From: Phycisphaerales bacterium
Lineage (GTDB): Bacteria; Planctomycetota; Phycisphaerae; Phycisphaerales; SM1A02
Assembly: GCA_030748575.1 (NCBI GenBank)
Contig: JASMLR010000003.1
Coordinates: 1 to 64,000 of the forward strand
Direction of reading: 5' to 3'
Length of the DNA stretch: 64,000 nt
This document shows positions 45,808 to 55,455 of the stretch, piece by piece (position 1 is the first letter of the stretch; each line of letters starts with the position of its first letter). Below the pieces are notes generated by a model that had not been told where the DNA came from, made no database searches, and saw only the letters and a program-made list of their open reading frames with translations. The position numbers and the translations under genes are program-made.

Positions 45808-46637
45808 GGCTTTGCCTGTGACTCATCGATCATCTGATAGGGGTGCTCCCCGAGGTCGCACGCGGCAACCTTGGACTTCCATCGAACCGCGGCAGCCTGC
45901 ACCGCGGCGGCAACGTCGGCAACGGGCTTGGCGAAGGCGGGTTGCCAATCCGTCAGACCCAGGATGTCCTGTGTGACAACGATCTGTCCGTGGCAGGCCG
46001 GCCCGGCGCCGCACCCGATGACCGGAACACCCACCCGCTGGACAATCCGCTCGGCAACTTCAGCCGGGGTCGCCTCGATGAGCAGCAGGCACGCGCCGGC
46101 GTCTTCAAGTCGCAACGCATCCTCGACGATCCTGGTGGCGGCATCGGGCGTCCTGCCGGCAGCGCGGTATCCGCCTTCGTGCTTGGCTCGTTGTGGGCGT
46201 GAGCCGATGTGTGCGCAAACGGGGATCCCTGCGCGGTCCATCTGGGACACCAGGCCGGTGAACGTCCCGTCGACCTCCACTTTCACCGCGTCGGCGGTTC
46301 CTTCCGTGAGGAATCGACCGGCATTGCGAATGCCCTCTGCCTCATCCGCCTGATACGACATGAACGGCATGTCGCCCATCACAAACGTCCGCGGTGCGCC
46401 CCGCTTGACGGCTGCCGTCAGCGTCAGCAGGAAGTCGAGTGGGGCGTGAATGGTTCCCTGGAGGCCGAGCACCATCTCGGCCGCCGTGTCGCCAACCAGC
46501 AGAAGCGGTATGCCCGCCCGCTCAAGATGTCTGGCGGTCGTGGCGTCGTAGGCCGTGAGGCACGCGAATCGCTCGCCGCGTTCGGCGAACTGCTGGAGCG
46601 TCCTGAGCGTGATCGACTTTGGGGCGTTCGTGGCCAT
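45804..46637 (-). CDS. panB: Ketopantoate hydroxymethyltransferase
   Basis: A 277-residue TIM-barrel enzyme that makes ketopantoate from 2-oxoisovalerate in pantothenate synthesis. ACLTAYDATTARHLERAGI, LLVGDTAAEMVLG, VMGDMPFMSY with a metal-binding Asp, AVKVEV, PVCAHIGSRPQ and IGCGAGPACHGQIVV are conserved. 2-Oxoisovalerate is also the keto acid of valine, linking loosely to the branched-chain block. ATG 46637 is chosen; GTG 46658 is an alternative. A GATACT box ends 6 nt upstream. Confidence 0.94.
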   Translation of the reverse strand: MATNAPKSITLRTLQQFAERGERFACLTAYDATTARHLERAGIPLLLVGDTAAEMVLGLQGTIHAPLDFLLTLTAAVKRGAPRTFVMGDMPFMSYQADEAEGIRNAGRFLTEGTADAVKVEVDGTFTGLVSQMDRAGIPVCAHIGSRPQRAKHEGGYRAAGRTPDAATRIVEDALRLEDAGACLLLIEATPAEVAERIVQRVGVPVIGCGAGPACHGQIVVTQDILGLTDWQPAFAKPVADVAAAVQAAAVRWKSKVAACDLGEHPYQMIDESQAKP

Positions 46638-46829
46638 TCGAGGAGTATCGTCGGGCACGGGGCGGTGTTCAAGCCGTTTGCCGCATTCGACGCCTCGCGG
46701 TGGCTTCCAGAAGGGTTGGCCGCGCGATCATCGGGCCGGCAGGCTCGGATCGACCACCGCGATGCAGGGGCCGGCGGCTGGTCCGGGTCCCCCGCAGGTG
46801 TGTGGGTCGCGCCTGCCTGATCGAGCGGA

Positions 46830-49331
46830 TCAGAATGGCATGGCCAGCGTCTGTGGTTCAGGCGGGTCCGCAAGACCGTCCGCGGCCGCCAATTGCTGCT
46901 GGCTCAGGAGCGTGCGAAGTTGCTCGATCCGCTTGAGCGCTGCCTCCCGCCGCGAGAAGGTGCGCCGATCGATCTCCTGCCGGATCCGCTGTCCTTCGAA
47001 GAATGCCTCCTGCTGGTTGGCTGGCGGGTCGCGATCTTCGGCGAGCATCGCGACGGCTTCCTCGGTGGTGGTCCACCATGCGTCATCGTGTTCGGCTCGC
47101 AGGATGGCGATCGCGGCGCGTTGGTCGTCCGTGAGTTCGTCGAGGTTGGCCGCGCGGGCGTAGAGCGTCATGAACGCGTCCTGGCCCGCAATGTCGGGAA
47201 AGGCCGCGCTCACCCAGACGCGTCGAAGCGTGTGGCCGTCATCGACAGTTGAAGCAATCTCGTCCAAAGTCGCTTGCGTCAGTTCGGAGAGCTTCAGTCG
47301 ATCTCGCTGCACCTCCGCATTCAGTTGATCAACCTGCATGGCTGCCTGCACGTCGACTTCGACTTTCCCAGTGTCTGCCGATGTGTTCATCATGGCGTGC
47401 ATGGCCTCTTCGAGGCGGCGTTCGGCGCCTCGGATGTCCAGCAGCGCCGCTGTCGCGGCGTCGTGCCATGGCTCCATGGCGGCGAGCGCGGCGGCTCGGT
47501 CGTCGTGACTGAGGTCGCTGTCGTGGACCATCGTGAAGAGGTCAACCTTCCATCGGTCATCCGGGACGCCGATGGTCTGCAGGCCTGCCATCATCATGCC
47601 CGATCCGCCCGTAGCGAGTTCACGCACGCGAGCCTGCCTCCAGACGTCCAGCCGTTCGGGGGCGTCCGTGAGTTGGGCTGCGCCGCCGAAGAATGCCGCG
47701 TCGAGTGCCTCGAGCCCCTCGCGTGAGATCGGCTGCATCATGGCCATGGCGATCTCCATCATCGCCATCTGCGTGGGCTCGCCGCCTTCCGAAATCGACT
47801 GCCGCAGGCGTTTTCGCTCGGCCCTGCGGGCGTCGGCGCGGGTCGTTTCCATGGCGAGTCTGGCCGCCTCGTGCTCGGCGTGGAGCGCCTGCAAGGCCTC
47901 CCTGTCTGAAGCGGAGAGTTCCAGATCCCGGGCGATACCGTCGACGACCTGCGTTCGAATTCGCGGAATGGTGAGCAGGTGGTCGAATTCGCCGGCCGGC
48001 CCCTCGTCCGAAGACGAAACCGTCGTGTTGACCACGACGGCGCCATCTACGTCGCCATCGTCGGATCCACCGGACACGACGACGGCGGTCGTTGTGCGTG
48101 TTTCGCTGGACGGATTCTGCGATGAATGTTCGTCGATGGACTCACGCATGGCATCCGCCACTTCCGCGGGGAGCAGTCCGCGCATCTGCTCAAGCGTCTC
48201 GTCGTGACGATCGTTCCACCGCGTTCGTACGGCCTCGGCGAACTCTGGTGTCGGAATGTCGATGGATATTCCCCCTTCATCGGTCACCTCTGTCATGGCC
48301 GCAAGCATCGCACGCTCGTCCTTCCAGGAAGCCTCGAGCATCTCGATCATGAGTGGAATGGCCTGGGCCTGCCAGTCAGTGCGAGCGCGTTCCAACGTCT
48401 CGATCGTGCCGGTGTCCACACCCTGCCGGCGGGCGGAGGTGACAAAGGCGGAGACCGCGTTCCTGAGATGCGCTCCGCCGGTTGCCTCCTGGACGAACTC
48501 GAAGTCGTAGGGAGACGGCATCATCACAGCCAATTCGCGAATCCCGGTCACGAGGTGCGATCGAAGCTTGCCGACGTGTGGTTGCACCTGCTGGTGGACG
48601 TTGGTCTGCGCCTCCCGAAAGATGCTCATCAGTTCGCTGATCTCCTCCGGGCTCGGCGGCGCCTCCGGCGAAAAGTCCTTCTGGCGAGCGTTCAATTGGG
48701 CGACAGCCTCGTTGAAGGCAGTCTGCGAGCGGTCACTCGCGCTGGCCCATCCATCCATGAGCCGCGTGTACCGGTTTTCCCATTGGGCGATCTGTGGGCC
48801 CAGGCGATCACGCTCGCCCTCGCTCAATTCAGCCCAGGGGACGGCGTCGCCAGGCTCATGGGCAGGCGCGCGGGTGTCGTTGACCAGCGGGTTGGCACGG
48901 GTGCGGAGTCGGTCCCGCTCGCGGCGTTTCCGGATTCGGTCGAGCCCGGCGTGCTGACCTTCGCCGAGCAGCAGTTTGATCTGGTCGTAGAAAGCCTCGT
49001 CGATCCGCTCGATGTCCCTGCGGATGGCTGCTGCGCGGGCCGTCGCCCTTCGCCCGGCGTCGGGGTCGTCGGCCGCGAGGGGGCCCAAGCCCTTGGTTTC
49101 TTCGAGGAATTCGGCGATGTCGCTGCTGTGGAGGGCCTCGAACTCCGCCAGGTAGGCGTCGTGCGCTTCGGCGATGCGGTCCATCTGGGCGGCGGATGGG
49201 GAAATCAGGACCAGTCGATCTTTCATTTCCTGCCACGTCACCGGCTTGACGAACTGATCGAACATGCCCTGCGCGGTGGCCAGTGAAGCACTCAGGACGA
49301 TCGCGAGCGTGGCTGTCAGGCGGACGAGCAT
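46830..49331 (-). CDS. Large helical secreted protein with repeated Spy/CpxP-like modules
   Basis: An 833-residue exported protein with signal peptide MLVRLTATLAIVLSASLATA. The mature part is almost all helical with heptad-like Arg/Glu/Ala runs. Several modules share the form L-[ST]-x-x-[QR]...L..LH..H, for example LELSASDREALQALHAEHEAAR and LDELTDDQRAAIAILRAEHDDA; the C-terminal RRTFSRREAALKRIEQLRTLLSQQQ is another. These look like tandem LTXXQ-type units. The function is unknown; periplasmic binding or stress sensing is inference. AGAGGGAG precedes the ATG. Confidence 0.72.
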   Translation of the reverse strand: MLVRLTATLAIVLSASLATAQGMFDQFVKPVTWQEMKDRLVLISPSAAQMDRIAEAHDAYLAEFEALHSSDIAEFLEETKGLGPLAADDPDAGRRATARAAAIRRDIERIDEAFYDQIKLLLGEGQHAGLDRIRKRRERDRLRTRANPLVNDTRAPAHEPGDAVPWAELSEGERDRLGPQIAQWENRYTRLMDGWASASDRSQTAFNEAVAQLNARQKDFSPEAPPSPEEISELMSIFREAQTNVHQQVQPHVGKLRSHLVTGIRELAVMMPSPYDFEFVQEATGGAHLRNAVSAFVTSARRQGVDTGTIETLERARTDWQAQAIPLMIEMLEASWKDERAMLAAMTEVTDEGGISIDIPTPEFAEAVRTRWNDRHDETLEQMRGLLPAEVADAMRESIDEHSSQNPSSETRTTTAVVVSGGSDDGDVDGAVVVNTTVSSSDEGPAGEFDHLLTIPRIRTQVVDGIARDLELSASDREALQALHAEHEAARLAMETTRADARRAERKRLRQSISEGGEPTQMAMMEIAMAMMQPISREGLEALDAAFFGGAAQLTDAPERLDVWRQARVRELATGGSGMMMAGLQTIGVPDDRWKVDLFTMVHDSDLSHDDRAAALAAMEPWHDAATAALLDIRGAERRLEEAMHAMMNTSADTGKVEVDVQAAMQVDQLNAEVQRDRLKLSELTQATLDEIASTVDDGHTLRRVWVSAAFPDIAGQDAFMTLYARAANLDELTDDQRAAIAILRAEHDDAWWTTTEEAVAMLAEDRDPPANQQEAFFEGQRIRQEIDRRTFSRREAALKRIEQLRTLLSQQQLAAADGLADPPEPQTLAMPF

Positions 49332-49459
49332 TGGTTGGCTCCCTCTCTGTTGGCTCTGGAGATCACGGGCGCTGCGCCATGATAGGGCGAGGCCAGGGGG
49401 GGGTTGTCCACCGCCGAACCTGCATCCCGCTCTGGGGAGGAGCGGCGCTGCTCAGGTGG

Positions 49460-49465
49460 TATCCT
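49460..49465 (+). promoter_or_regulatory. Putative extended -10 box (GGTATCCT) for glutamine synthetase III
   Basis: TATCCT preceded by GG ends 8 nt before ATG 49474. The 210-bp region before it contains nothing else that I can name. Confidence 0.45.
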
Positions 49466-49473
49466 GCTCTTCC

Positions 49474-51684
49474 ATGAGCAGACTTGTGAGCCCCCCCTCG
49501 TCGTTCATCGAACTTTCTTCGAACCACACGGAGTCCACCCGCATGCCTGACAACAGCGCGGAGCGATGGGTTCGCGATGCCGCCTCACAGTTTGGTGACC
49601 GGTACGGCATCCTGACCTTCACAGGCGAGAACGTTCGGCGGCGGTTGTCGCCCTCCGCGGTTCAGCGGCTGGAGAGCACCCTGCAGCAGGGAGAACGTCT
49701 CGATCCTCGCATTGCCGACGAAGTCGCCAACGCCATGAAAGACTGGGCGATCGACAACGGCTGCACCCACTACTGCCACTGGTTCCAGCCACTCACCGGA
49801 TCGACTGCAGAGAAGCATGATTCATTTCTGAGCATCGACTCCAACGGCCAGCCCATCACCGAGTTCTCCGGTGATCAGTTGATTCAGGCTGAACCCGATG
49901 CCAGTTCGTTCCCAAGCGGCGGCATTCGTGACACGTGGGAGGCTCGCGGGTATACAGCCTGGGATCCCACGAGCCCAGCCTTCATCGTTCGCAATGGCGT
50001 GGAGCGGACGCTCTGCATTCCGACGTGCTTTGTCTCCTGGACCGGGGAATCACTCGATCAGAAGACGCCGCTGCTTCGAAGCGACGAGGCGCTCAGCCGG
50101 CAGGCCATGCGTGTACTCCGCCTCTTCGGAAGCGCCGACGGCGTGGTCAACGTGACGACGACCCTTGGCGTGGAACAGGAGTACTTCCTGATTGATGAAG
50201 ATCTGGCGGCGATGCGTCCCGACCTGCTGCTCTGTGGGCGAACGATCATCGGCGCAGATTCTCCCAAGGGCCACCAACTCGACGACCACTACTTTGGGTC
50301 GATTCCCCAGCACGTTCAGGCCTACATGGCCGATGTCGAGCAGCGGCTCTTTGAACTCGGGATTCCCGCCAAGACGCGGCACAATGAAGTGGCACCGCGT
50401 CAGTTTGAGATCGCGCCGCTCTTTGAACGCTCCAACGTTGCCAGCGACCACCAGATGCTCACCATGAGTGTGCTTGAGAAGGTGGCGCGGCGCCATGGCA
50501 TGCGGTGCCTGCTGCACGAGAAGCCGTTCAGGGGCATCAACGGCACAGGAAAGCACAACAACTGGTCTATGACCACCGATACCGGGCACAACTTGTTGAG
50601 CCCGGGTAAGTCGGGCGAGAGCAACCTTCAGTTCCTGACGTTTGTGTGCGCTGTCATACGGGCTATCGATTTGCACGCGGACATCATGCGTGCCTCCGTC
50701 GCCAACGCGGGCAACGATCACAGGCTGGGCGCCAACGAGGCGCCGCCGGCCATCCTGAGCGTCTACACGGGCGACGAACTCGGCCGCGTGCTCGACAAGT
50801 TGGCAGCGGGTGAGACTTCGGACTTTGAAGCGAAGTCGAGAATTGATCTGGGCACGACCGCGGTTCCCCATCTCCAGCGGCATGCGGGCGATCGCAATCG
50901 AACCAGTCCGTTTGCCTTCATCGGGAATCGCTTTGAGTTCCGGGCTGTGGGCGGTACCGCGTGTGTAGCCTGGCCCAATGCGGTCATCAATACCATCATT
51001 GCCGAGTCGCTCGATTGGATCGCCAGTGAGATGGAGGGGCATGTCGATGCCAATGGCTCCATCGAAGCTGCCGCGGTCGAGGTGCTTGGGGACGTTGTGC
51101 GAGAACATCGCAGGGTCATCTTCAACGGCGACAACTACTCAGCGGACTGGCACGAGGAGGCGGCTCGACGGTGCCTGCCGATCCTTCGTGGAACCGCGGA
51201 CGCGCTGCTGGCATTCCGGAGCGACGACGTGCGGCAGATGTTCCAGAAGTACGGGGTCCTGAGCGCTACCGAAGTGGATGCGCGGGTTGATGTCCTGTTT
51301 GAGACGTACAACCACGTCATGGGGATCGAGGCTAGAACGCTCTTGCAGATGGTGGAGACGCTCGTGCTGCCGGCGGCTGTTCGCTATCAGACCGAGTTGG
51401 CATCGTCACTGGCTGCGACGGAGGCGGTGGGCGTGCAGTGCCCCGCGACCGGCGGGCGCCTGCATGATCTGGTGGACACCGCGACCAGGCTTGAGACGAC
51501 CATCGGCGAGATTCGTGACGCGATCGCACACGAAGGCGAGACGCCCGATGTGCACGCCCGCTGCATTCAGGACAGGATCATTCCGCTCATGGAGAAGGCC
51601 CGGGAATGCTGCGACTCGATCGAATCGAGTGTGCCGGCGGACATCTGGCCGCTTCCGACCTACACGGACATGCTCTTCGACTGA
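49474..51684 (+). CDS. glnN: Glutamine synthetase type III
   Basis: A GSIII enzyme (736 residues from 49474; 713 from the alternative ATG 49543, which has GGAG 9 nt upstream). It condenses glutamate and ammonia using ATP. The catalytic core shows VEQEYFLID, RHNEVAPRQFEIAPLFE, HEKPFRGINGTGKHNNWSM and NAGNDHRLGANEAPPAI, the GSIII versions of the metal and substrate sites. Its length, about 700 residues, distinguishes it from GSI and GSII (about 370-470). Start chosen because a TATCCT box ends 8 nt before ATG 49474. Confidence 0.95.
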   Translation: MSRLVSPPSSFIELSSNHTESTRMPDNSAERWVRDAASQFGDRYGILTFTGENVRRRLSPSAVQRLESTLQQGERLDPRIADEVANAMKDWAIDNGCTHYCHWFQPLTGSTAEKHDSFLSIDSNGQPITEFSGDQLIQAEPDASSFPSGGIRDTWEARGYTAWDPTSPAFIVRNGVERTLCIPTCFVSWTGESLDQKTPLLRSDEALSRQAMRVLRLFGSADGVVNVTTTLGVEQEYFLIDEDLAAMRPDLLLCGRTIIGADSPKGHQLDDHYFGSIPQHVQAYMADVEQRLFELGIPAKTRHNEVAPRQFEIAPLFERSNVASDHQMLTMSVLEKVARRHGMRCLLHEKPFRGINGTGKHNNWSMTTDTGHNLLSPGKSGESNLQFLTFVCAVIRAIDLHADIMRASVANAGNDHRLGANEAPPAILSVYTGDELGRVLDKLAAGETSDFEAKSRIDLGTTAVPHLQRHAGDRNRTSPFAFIGNRFEFRAVGGTACVAWPNAVINTIIAESLDWIASEMEGHVDANGSIEAAAVEVLGDVVREHRRVIFNGDNYSADWHEEAARRCLPILRGTADALLAFRSDDVRQMFQKYGVLSATEVDARVDVLFETYNHVMGIEARTLLQMVETLVLPAAVRYQTELASSLAATEAVGVQCPATGGRLHDLVDTATRLETTIGEIRDAIAHEGETPDVHARCIQDRIIPLMEKARECCDSIESSVPADIWPLPTYTDMLFD

Positions 51685-51685
51685 G

Positions 51686-52435
51686 TCACTTCTTGGCGCT
51701 GCCCTGGGCGGCGACGGCGGCTTCGGCCCTGGCAATCGCTTCGGCGTCGCCCAGATAGCGGCGGCCGAGGACCGTCATGTCATCGGCAAACTCGTACACC
51801 ATGGGCACGCCGGTCGGGATGTTCAGCGAGGTGATGTCGTCGTCCGAGATGCCGTCGAGGTGCTTGACGAGCGATCGAAGCGAATTGCCGTGCGCCGAGA
51901 TGACGATGCGCTGGCCTGCAGCGACCCGCGGCGCGATCACGTCAGACCAGTATGGGACCACGCGGGCCACGGTGTCCTTGAGGCACTCGCCTGTGGGTAA
52001 CTGATCGCGGGGGATCGCTGTATAGCGTCGATCATGTCCTGGGAAGGACGGGTCGTCTCGGGAGAGTGGCGGCGGCGGTGTGTCGTAGGAGCGGCGCCAC
52101 ACATGCACCTGTTCCTCTCCGTGCTTCGCCGCGGTCTCGGCCTTGTCGAGCCCCTGCAGCGCGCCGTAGTGTCGCTCGTTGAGTTGCCATGCTCTGGTGA
52201 CCGGTATCCAGCACTGATCGGTCCCTTGCAGCACATGCCAGAGCGTGCGGATGGCCCGCTTCAGGACGCTGGTGTAGGCCGCGTCGAATGTGAAGCCCTC
52301 GTTGCGAAGCAGTTCGCCGGCGGCCCGGGCCTCTGATTCACCGCGGGGAGAGAGGTCCTGGTCGATCCATCCGGTGAACCGGTTCTCGAGATTCCATTGG
52401 CTTTGGCCGTGTCGGATGCAGACGAGTTGTGGCAT
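51686..52435 (-). CDS. gpmA: 2,3-bisphosphoglycerate-dependent phosphoglycerate mutase
   Basis: A 249-residue glycolytic mutase. [18 protein letters not shown] has the phosphorylated His, [16 protein letters not shown] the next set, and [14 protein letters not shown] the second His. This is the 2,3-BPG-dependent type. It is convergent with the glutamine synthetase gene with one base between. A TACCAT box ends 6 nt upstream of the ATG. Confidence 0.96.
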   Translation of the reverse strand: MPQLVCIRHGQSQWNLENRFTGWIDQDLSPRGESEARAAGELLRNEGFTFDAAYTSVLKRAIRTLWHVLQGTDQCWIPVTRAWQLNERHYGALQGLDKAETAAKHGEEQVHVWRRSYDTPPPPLSRDDPSFPGHDRRYTAIPRDQLPTGECLKDTVARVVPYWSDVIAPRVAAGQRIVISAHGNSLRSLVKHLDGISDDDITSLNIPTGVPMVYEFADDMTVLGRRYLGDAEAIARAEAAVAAQGSAKK

Positions 52436-52441
52436 CGCGAC

Positions 52442-52447
52442 ATGGTA
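52442..52447 (-). promoter_or_regulatory. Putative -10 box (TACCAT) for leaderless gpmA
   Basis: On the minus strand TACCAT ends 6 nt before the gpmA ATG, without a Shine-Dalgarno. Confidence 0.45.
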
Positions 52448-52459
52448 TCGGCGCCTACC

Positions 52460-53224
52460 TCAGTCGAGATCGACGATGACCGGGGCATGGTCGCTGCACG
52501 CCAGGCCGGCGGGGCGGTGGATGGAGGGCGTGCCTGTGGCTCGCGCTGCGGCTCGATTGGCCAGCAGGTAGTCGATTCTCCAGCCACGGTTCAGGGCACG
52601 TGCCTGGCCGCGATTCGACCACCATGAGTAGGGGCCGTCCACGTCGCCGGCATGGGAGCGGACGAGATCATCCCAGCCGTTCTCGACGATGCCGTTGAGC
52701 CAGGTTCGCTCATGCGGGAGAAAGCCACTGGTGTTCTGGTTCGACTTCCAGTGGTAGATGTCCCGCTGGTCCCGGGCGATGTTGAGGTCGCCGCCGATGA
52801 TGACGGGCCGCCGTCTCCGGCGGAGGGTGGAGAGCCAGGGCAAGAACGCCTGCATCCAGCGGTCCTTGCGTGCTTGAGCTGCCTCGCTTGAAGACCCGCT
52901 TGGGAGATACACGCTCAGCAGGTCGGCGCCGTTGATGTCGACTCGCATGACGCGGCCTTCAGCATCGGGCTCGCCGTTGATCCCGGTGCCGATGACCTTC
53001 AGCGGGAGTTTCGAGAATACGGCAGTGCCGGCGTATCCGGGACGCTCGGCCGGGTTCCAGGCGGCGTGCCAGTCGCGAAAGGGGTTGGTGTCGTCGAGTT
53101 GGTCCGGCCTGCATCGAATCTCCTGAAGCATGACGACGTCGGGATCGATCGCGTCGATCCAGTCGGCCAGGCCCTTGCGGATGGCGGCTCGGAGCCCGTT
53201 GACGTTCCAGGTCAGAAGTCTCAT
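52460..53224 (-). CDS. xth: Exodeoxyribonuclease III (ExoIII/AP endonuclease family)
   Basis: A 254-residue endonuclease/exonuclease/phosphatase-fold nuclease for abasic-site repair. TWNVNGLRAA starts it, VVMLQEIRC holds the metal Glu, GGDLNIARD the Asp/Asn pair, and CSDHAPVIVDLD the catalytic His. A TAGCAT box ends 10 nt before the ATG; no Shine-Dalgarno. It is divergent from the prolyl oligopeptidase gene with 72 bp between. Confidence 0.95.
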   Translation of the reverse strand: MRLLTWNVNGLRAAIRKGLADWIDAIDPDVVMLQEIRCRPDQLDDTNPFRDWHAAWNPAERPGYAGTAVFSKLPLKVIGTGINGEPDAEGRVMRVDINGADLLSVYLPSGSSSEAAQARKDRWMQAFLPWLSTLRRRRRPVIIGGDLNIARDQRDIYHWKSNQNTSGFLPHERTWLNGIVENGWDDLVRSHAGDVDGPYSWWSNRGQARALNRGWRIDYLLANRAAARATGTPSIHRPAGLACSDHAPVIVDLD

Positions 53225-53234
53225 TGGGGAGGGA

Positions 53235-53240
53235 ATGCTA
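53235..53240 (-). promoter_or_regulatory. Putative -10 box (TAGCAT) for xth
   Basis: On the minus strand TAGCAT ends 10 nt before the xth ATG. A TACACT box for the divergent gene lies at 53268-53273 on the plus strand. Confidence 0.4.
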
Positions 53241-53296
53241 TCGGCGGCGGTCGTGGTCTGTGGTTCTTACACTTCCCGAACAGGAGGGCAGAGGCC

Positions 53297-55360
53297 ATGA
53301 CATACGGAGTGCTTGCGGCAGTGCTGATGAGCGGGCTGGTTCCACCGGAGCCGAGGGTTGCTCCGGTGGTCACGATTGAGCATGGCGTGACGCGGGTCGA
53401 CCCCTATGCGTGGATGCGAGATCGGGACACGCCCGAGATTCTGGCGCATCTCAATGCAGAGAATGCCTATGCCGATGCGATGACCGCTGATCTCGAAGCG
53501 CTGCGTGAAGACCTCTACGCGGAGTTCCTTGGCCGGATCGTCGAGGACGATGAGAGCGTGCCATGGTTGGGAGAGGATGGGTGGTTGTATTGGAGCAGGA
53601 CCGAGACGGGAATGAACTACCCGGTGCTCATGCGGCGAAAGGGTGAGATTGAGCAGGTCGTTCTTGATGAGAACCAGATGTCGGAGGGGCGCGATTACTT
53701 CAGTGTGACGGCGTGGGCAGTGAGCCCCGGGGGTGACATGATCGCGTGGCTTGAGGACACGACCGGGTACGAGCATGCGACGTTGCACATTCGGGACATT
53801 GAGACCGGCGATGCGGTCGACGAGCCGATCGAGCAGGTCGGCGCGTTCGATCTGGCATGGCTCGATGATCATTCGTTGTTCTACACGAGGTATGACGCAT
53901 CGAGCAGGCCGGACAGCGTGTACAGGCATGAGATCGGGTCACCGGTGGCCTCCGATGTCGAAGTCGCCCGCGAGGATGACGGGCGATTCTGGGTCGGGGT
54001 CTCGAGACTTCGAGACGGCGCAGGCGTTGTGATTCCAATCGGGTCGACCATGACCAGTGAGGTGCTGTTTGTTCCTGCCGGGAGCGAGGCTGGTGCTCCG
54101 AAGCCCGTGCTCCCGCGGCAGGACGGCGTCGAGTATGACGTGGAGCATCAGGGAGATCGGTTTCTTGTTCGCATCAATGACACGGGGAAAAACTTTCGGT
54201 TGGTGGAAGTGGCGGACGAGGCGATCGGGCAGACCCGGCGGGAACTTGTTCCCCATGACGATGAGGTGTATCTCACCGGTGTGACTGCATTCGAGGATGC
54301 GATCGTGCTCTCAGAGCGACGCGGTGGATACGCCGCGCTGGAGGTATTGGGCCCCAGTGGCGGCGAGCGGCGCCTCGTGCCAGTGCCCGAACTTGTATCG
54401 ACGATCGGTGTGGCTGGGGGAAACGAGGTGTACGACGCGGCCTCGGTGCGGGTCTCGTACATGTCGCCGGTGACCCCTCCTCAGACGGTGGATATTGACT
54501 TTGAAGATCTGTCGTGGAACGTGCGAAAGCAGCAGGAGGTTCCTGGTTGGGATCCATCCAGATACGTGGTGACGCGTGTGGTGGTGCCGGCGCGGGATGG
54601 AACGCAGGTCCCGGTGTCCATGATGCATCTGGCAGGTCAGAAGCCGGATGGATCGCATCCGATGCTTCTCTATGGGTATGGAGCCTACGGGTCGTCCATG
54701 AATCCCTACTTCTCGACGACTCGACCGTCACTGATTGACCGGGGGGTTGTGTACGCCGTGGCGCACGTTCGGGGTGGCGGTGAGATGGGGCGGGGCTGGT
54801 ATGAGGGTGGCAAGTTTCATGAGAAGACCAACACGTTCACGGACTTCATCGATGTAGCTGAAGGGCTGATCGATCTTGGGTGGGCCGATCCGGATCGGAT
54901 CGCCATTGAGGGTGGCAGCGCCGGAGGGATGCTGATCGGCGCGGTACTCAACATGCGGCCTGACCTTTGGCGCGTTGCGCACGCATCCGTTCCCTTTGTG
55001 GATGTGATCAACACGATGCTCGACCCGACGATTCCCCTGACGGTGGGGGAGTATGAGGAGTGGGGCAATCCAGCAGACGAAGCCTTCTACAAGACGATGC
55101 TCGGGTACTCGCCGTACGACAACGTGGCCGCGAGGCCGTACCCGACCACGCTGGTGACCGCAGGTCTGAACGACCCAAGGGTGCAGTATTGGGAGCCCAC
55201 CAAATGGGTTGCGCGGCTGCGTGACTACACAACCTCAGACGCACCGATCATTCAGCGAACCAACATGGGCGCCGGCCACGGAGGCGCCAGCGGCCGATAC
55301 GACCGCTACCGCGAAATCGCCTGGGAAGACGCCTTCCTCCTCCACCATCTGCACAACTGA
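53297..55360 (+). CDS. Prolyl oligopeptidase (S9A), oligopeptidase B-like
   Basis: A 687-residue serine peptidase. The N-terminal segment (DPYAWMRDRDTPEILAHLNAENAY) and propeller precede a hydrolase domain with nucleophile Ser in EGGSAGGMLIGAV, Asp in AGLNDPRVQYWEP and His in MGAGHGGASGRY. The first residues are hydrophobic and may be a signal peptide. It should cut after proline or basic residues in short peptides. AGGAGG lies 9 nt before the ATG. Its stop codon is the start of REP copy 2. Confidence 0.93.
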   Translation: MTYGVLAAVLMSGLVPPEPRVAPVVTIEHGVTRVDPYAWMRDRDTPEILAHLNAENAYADAMTADLEALREDLYAEFLGRIVEDDESVPWLGEDGWLYWSRTETGMNYPVLMRRKGEIEQVVLDENQMSEGRDYFSVTAWAVSPGGDMIAWLEDTTGYEHATLHIRDIETGDAVDEPIEQVGAFDLAWLDDHSLFYTRYDASSRPDSVYRHEIGSPVASDVEVAREDDGRFWVGVSRLRDGAGVVIPIGSTMTSEVLFVPAGSEAGAPKPVLPRQDGVEYDVEHQGDRFLVRINDTGKNFRLVEVADEAIGQTRRELVPHDDEVYLTGVTAFEDAIVLSERRGGYAALEVLGPSGGERRLVPVPELVSTIGVAGGNEVYDAASVRVSYMSPVTPPQTVDIDFEDLSWNVRKQQEVPGWDPSRYVVTRVVVPARDGTQVPVSMMHLAGQKPDGSHPMLLYGYGAYGSSMNPYFSTTRPSLIDRGVVYAVAHVRGGGEMGRGWYEGGKFHEKTNTFTDFIDVAEGLIDLGWADPDRIAIEGGSAGGMLIGAVLNMRPDLWRVAHASVPFVDVINTMLDPTIPLTVGEYEEWGNPADEAFYKTMLGYSPYDNVAARPYPTTLVTAGLNDPRVQYWEPTKWVARLRDYTTSDAPIIQRTNMGAGHGGASGRYDRYREIAWEDAFLLHHLHN

Positions 55361-55455
55361 CCGCCGGTCACTTTATCCCCTGTTCTCACAACCACTTACA
55401 AAACCACGTTTTTGTAAGTCGTTGTCGCACAAAGGGTTCAAGTGACCGGCGGTCG
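55358..55455. repeat. 98-bp REP-like palindromic element, copy 2
   Basis: Same ends as copy 1 (TGACCGCCGGTCA and TGACCGGCGGTCG). The outer arms pair over 15 bp, then diverge, so this is the most decayed outer stem. The inner hairpin is 55395-55403 with 55410-55418, nine Watson-Crick pairs. It contains the stop codon of the upstream peptidase (first 3 bases) and the last five codons plus stop of the RAYT gene on the other strand. Confidence 0.92.

Noticed and set aside
46638-46829. Open frames on both strands between panB and the 833-residue gene
   Set aside because: None has a start signal or protein-like composition; they look like GC-rich shadows. No tRNA cloverleaf was seen there either.
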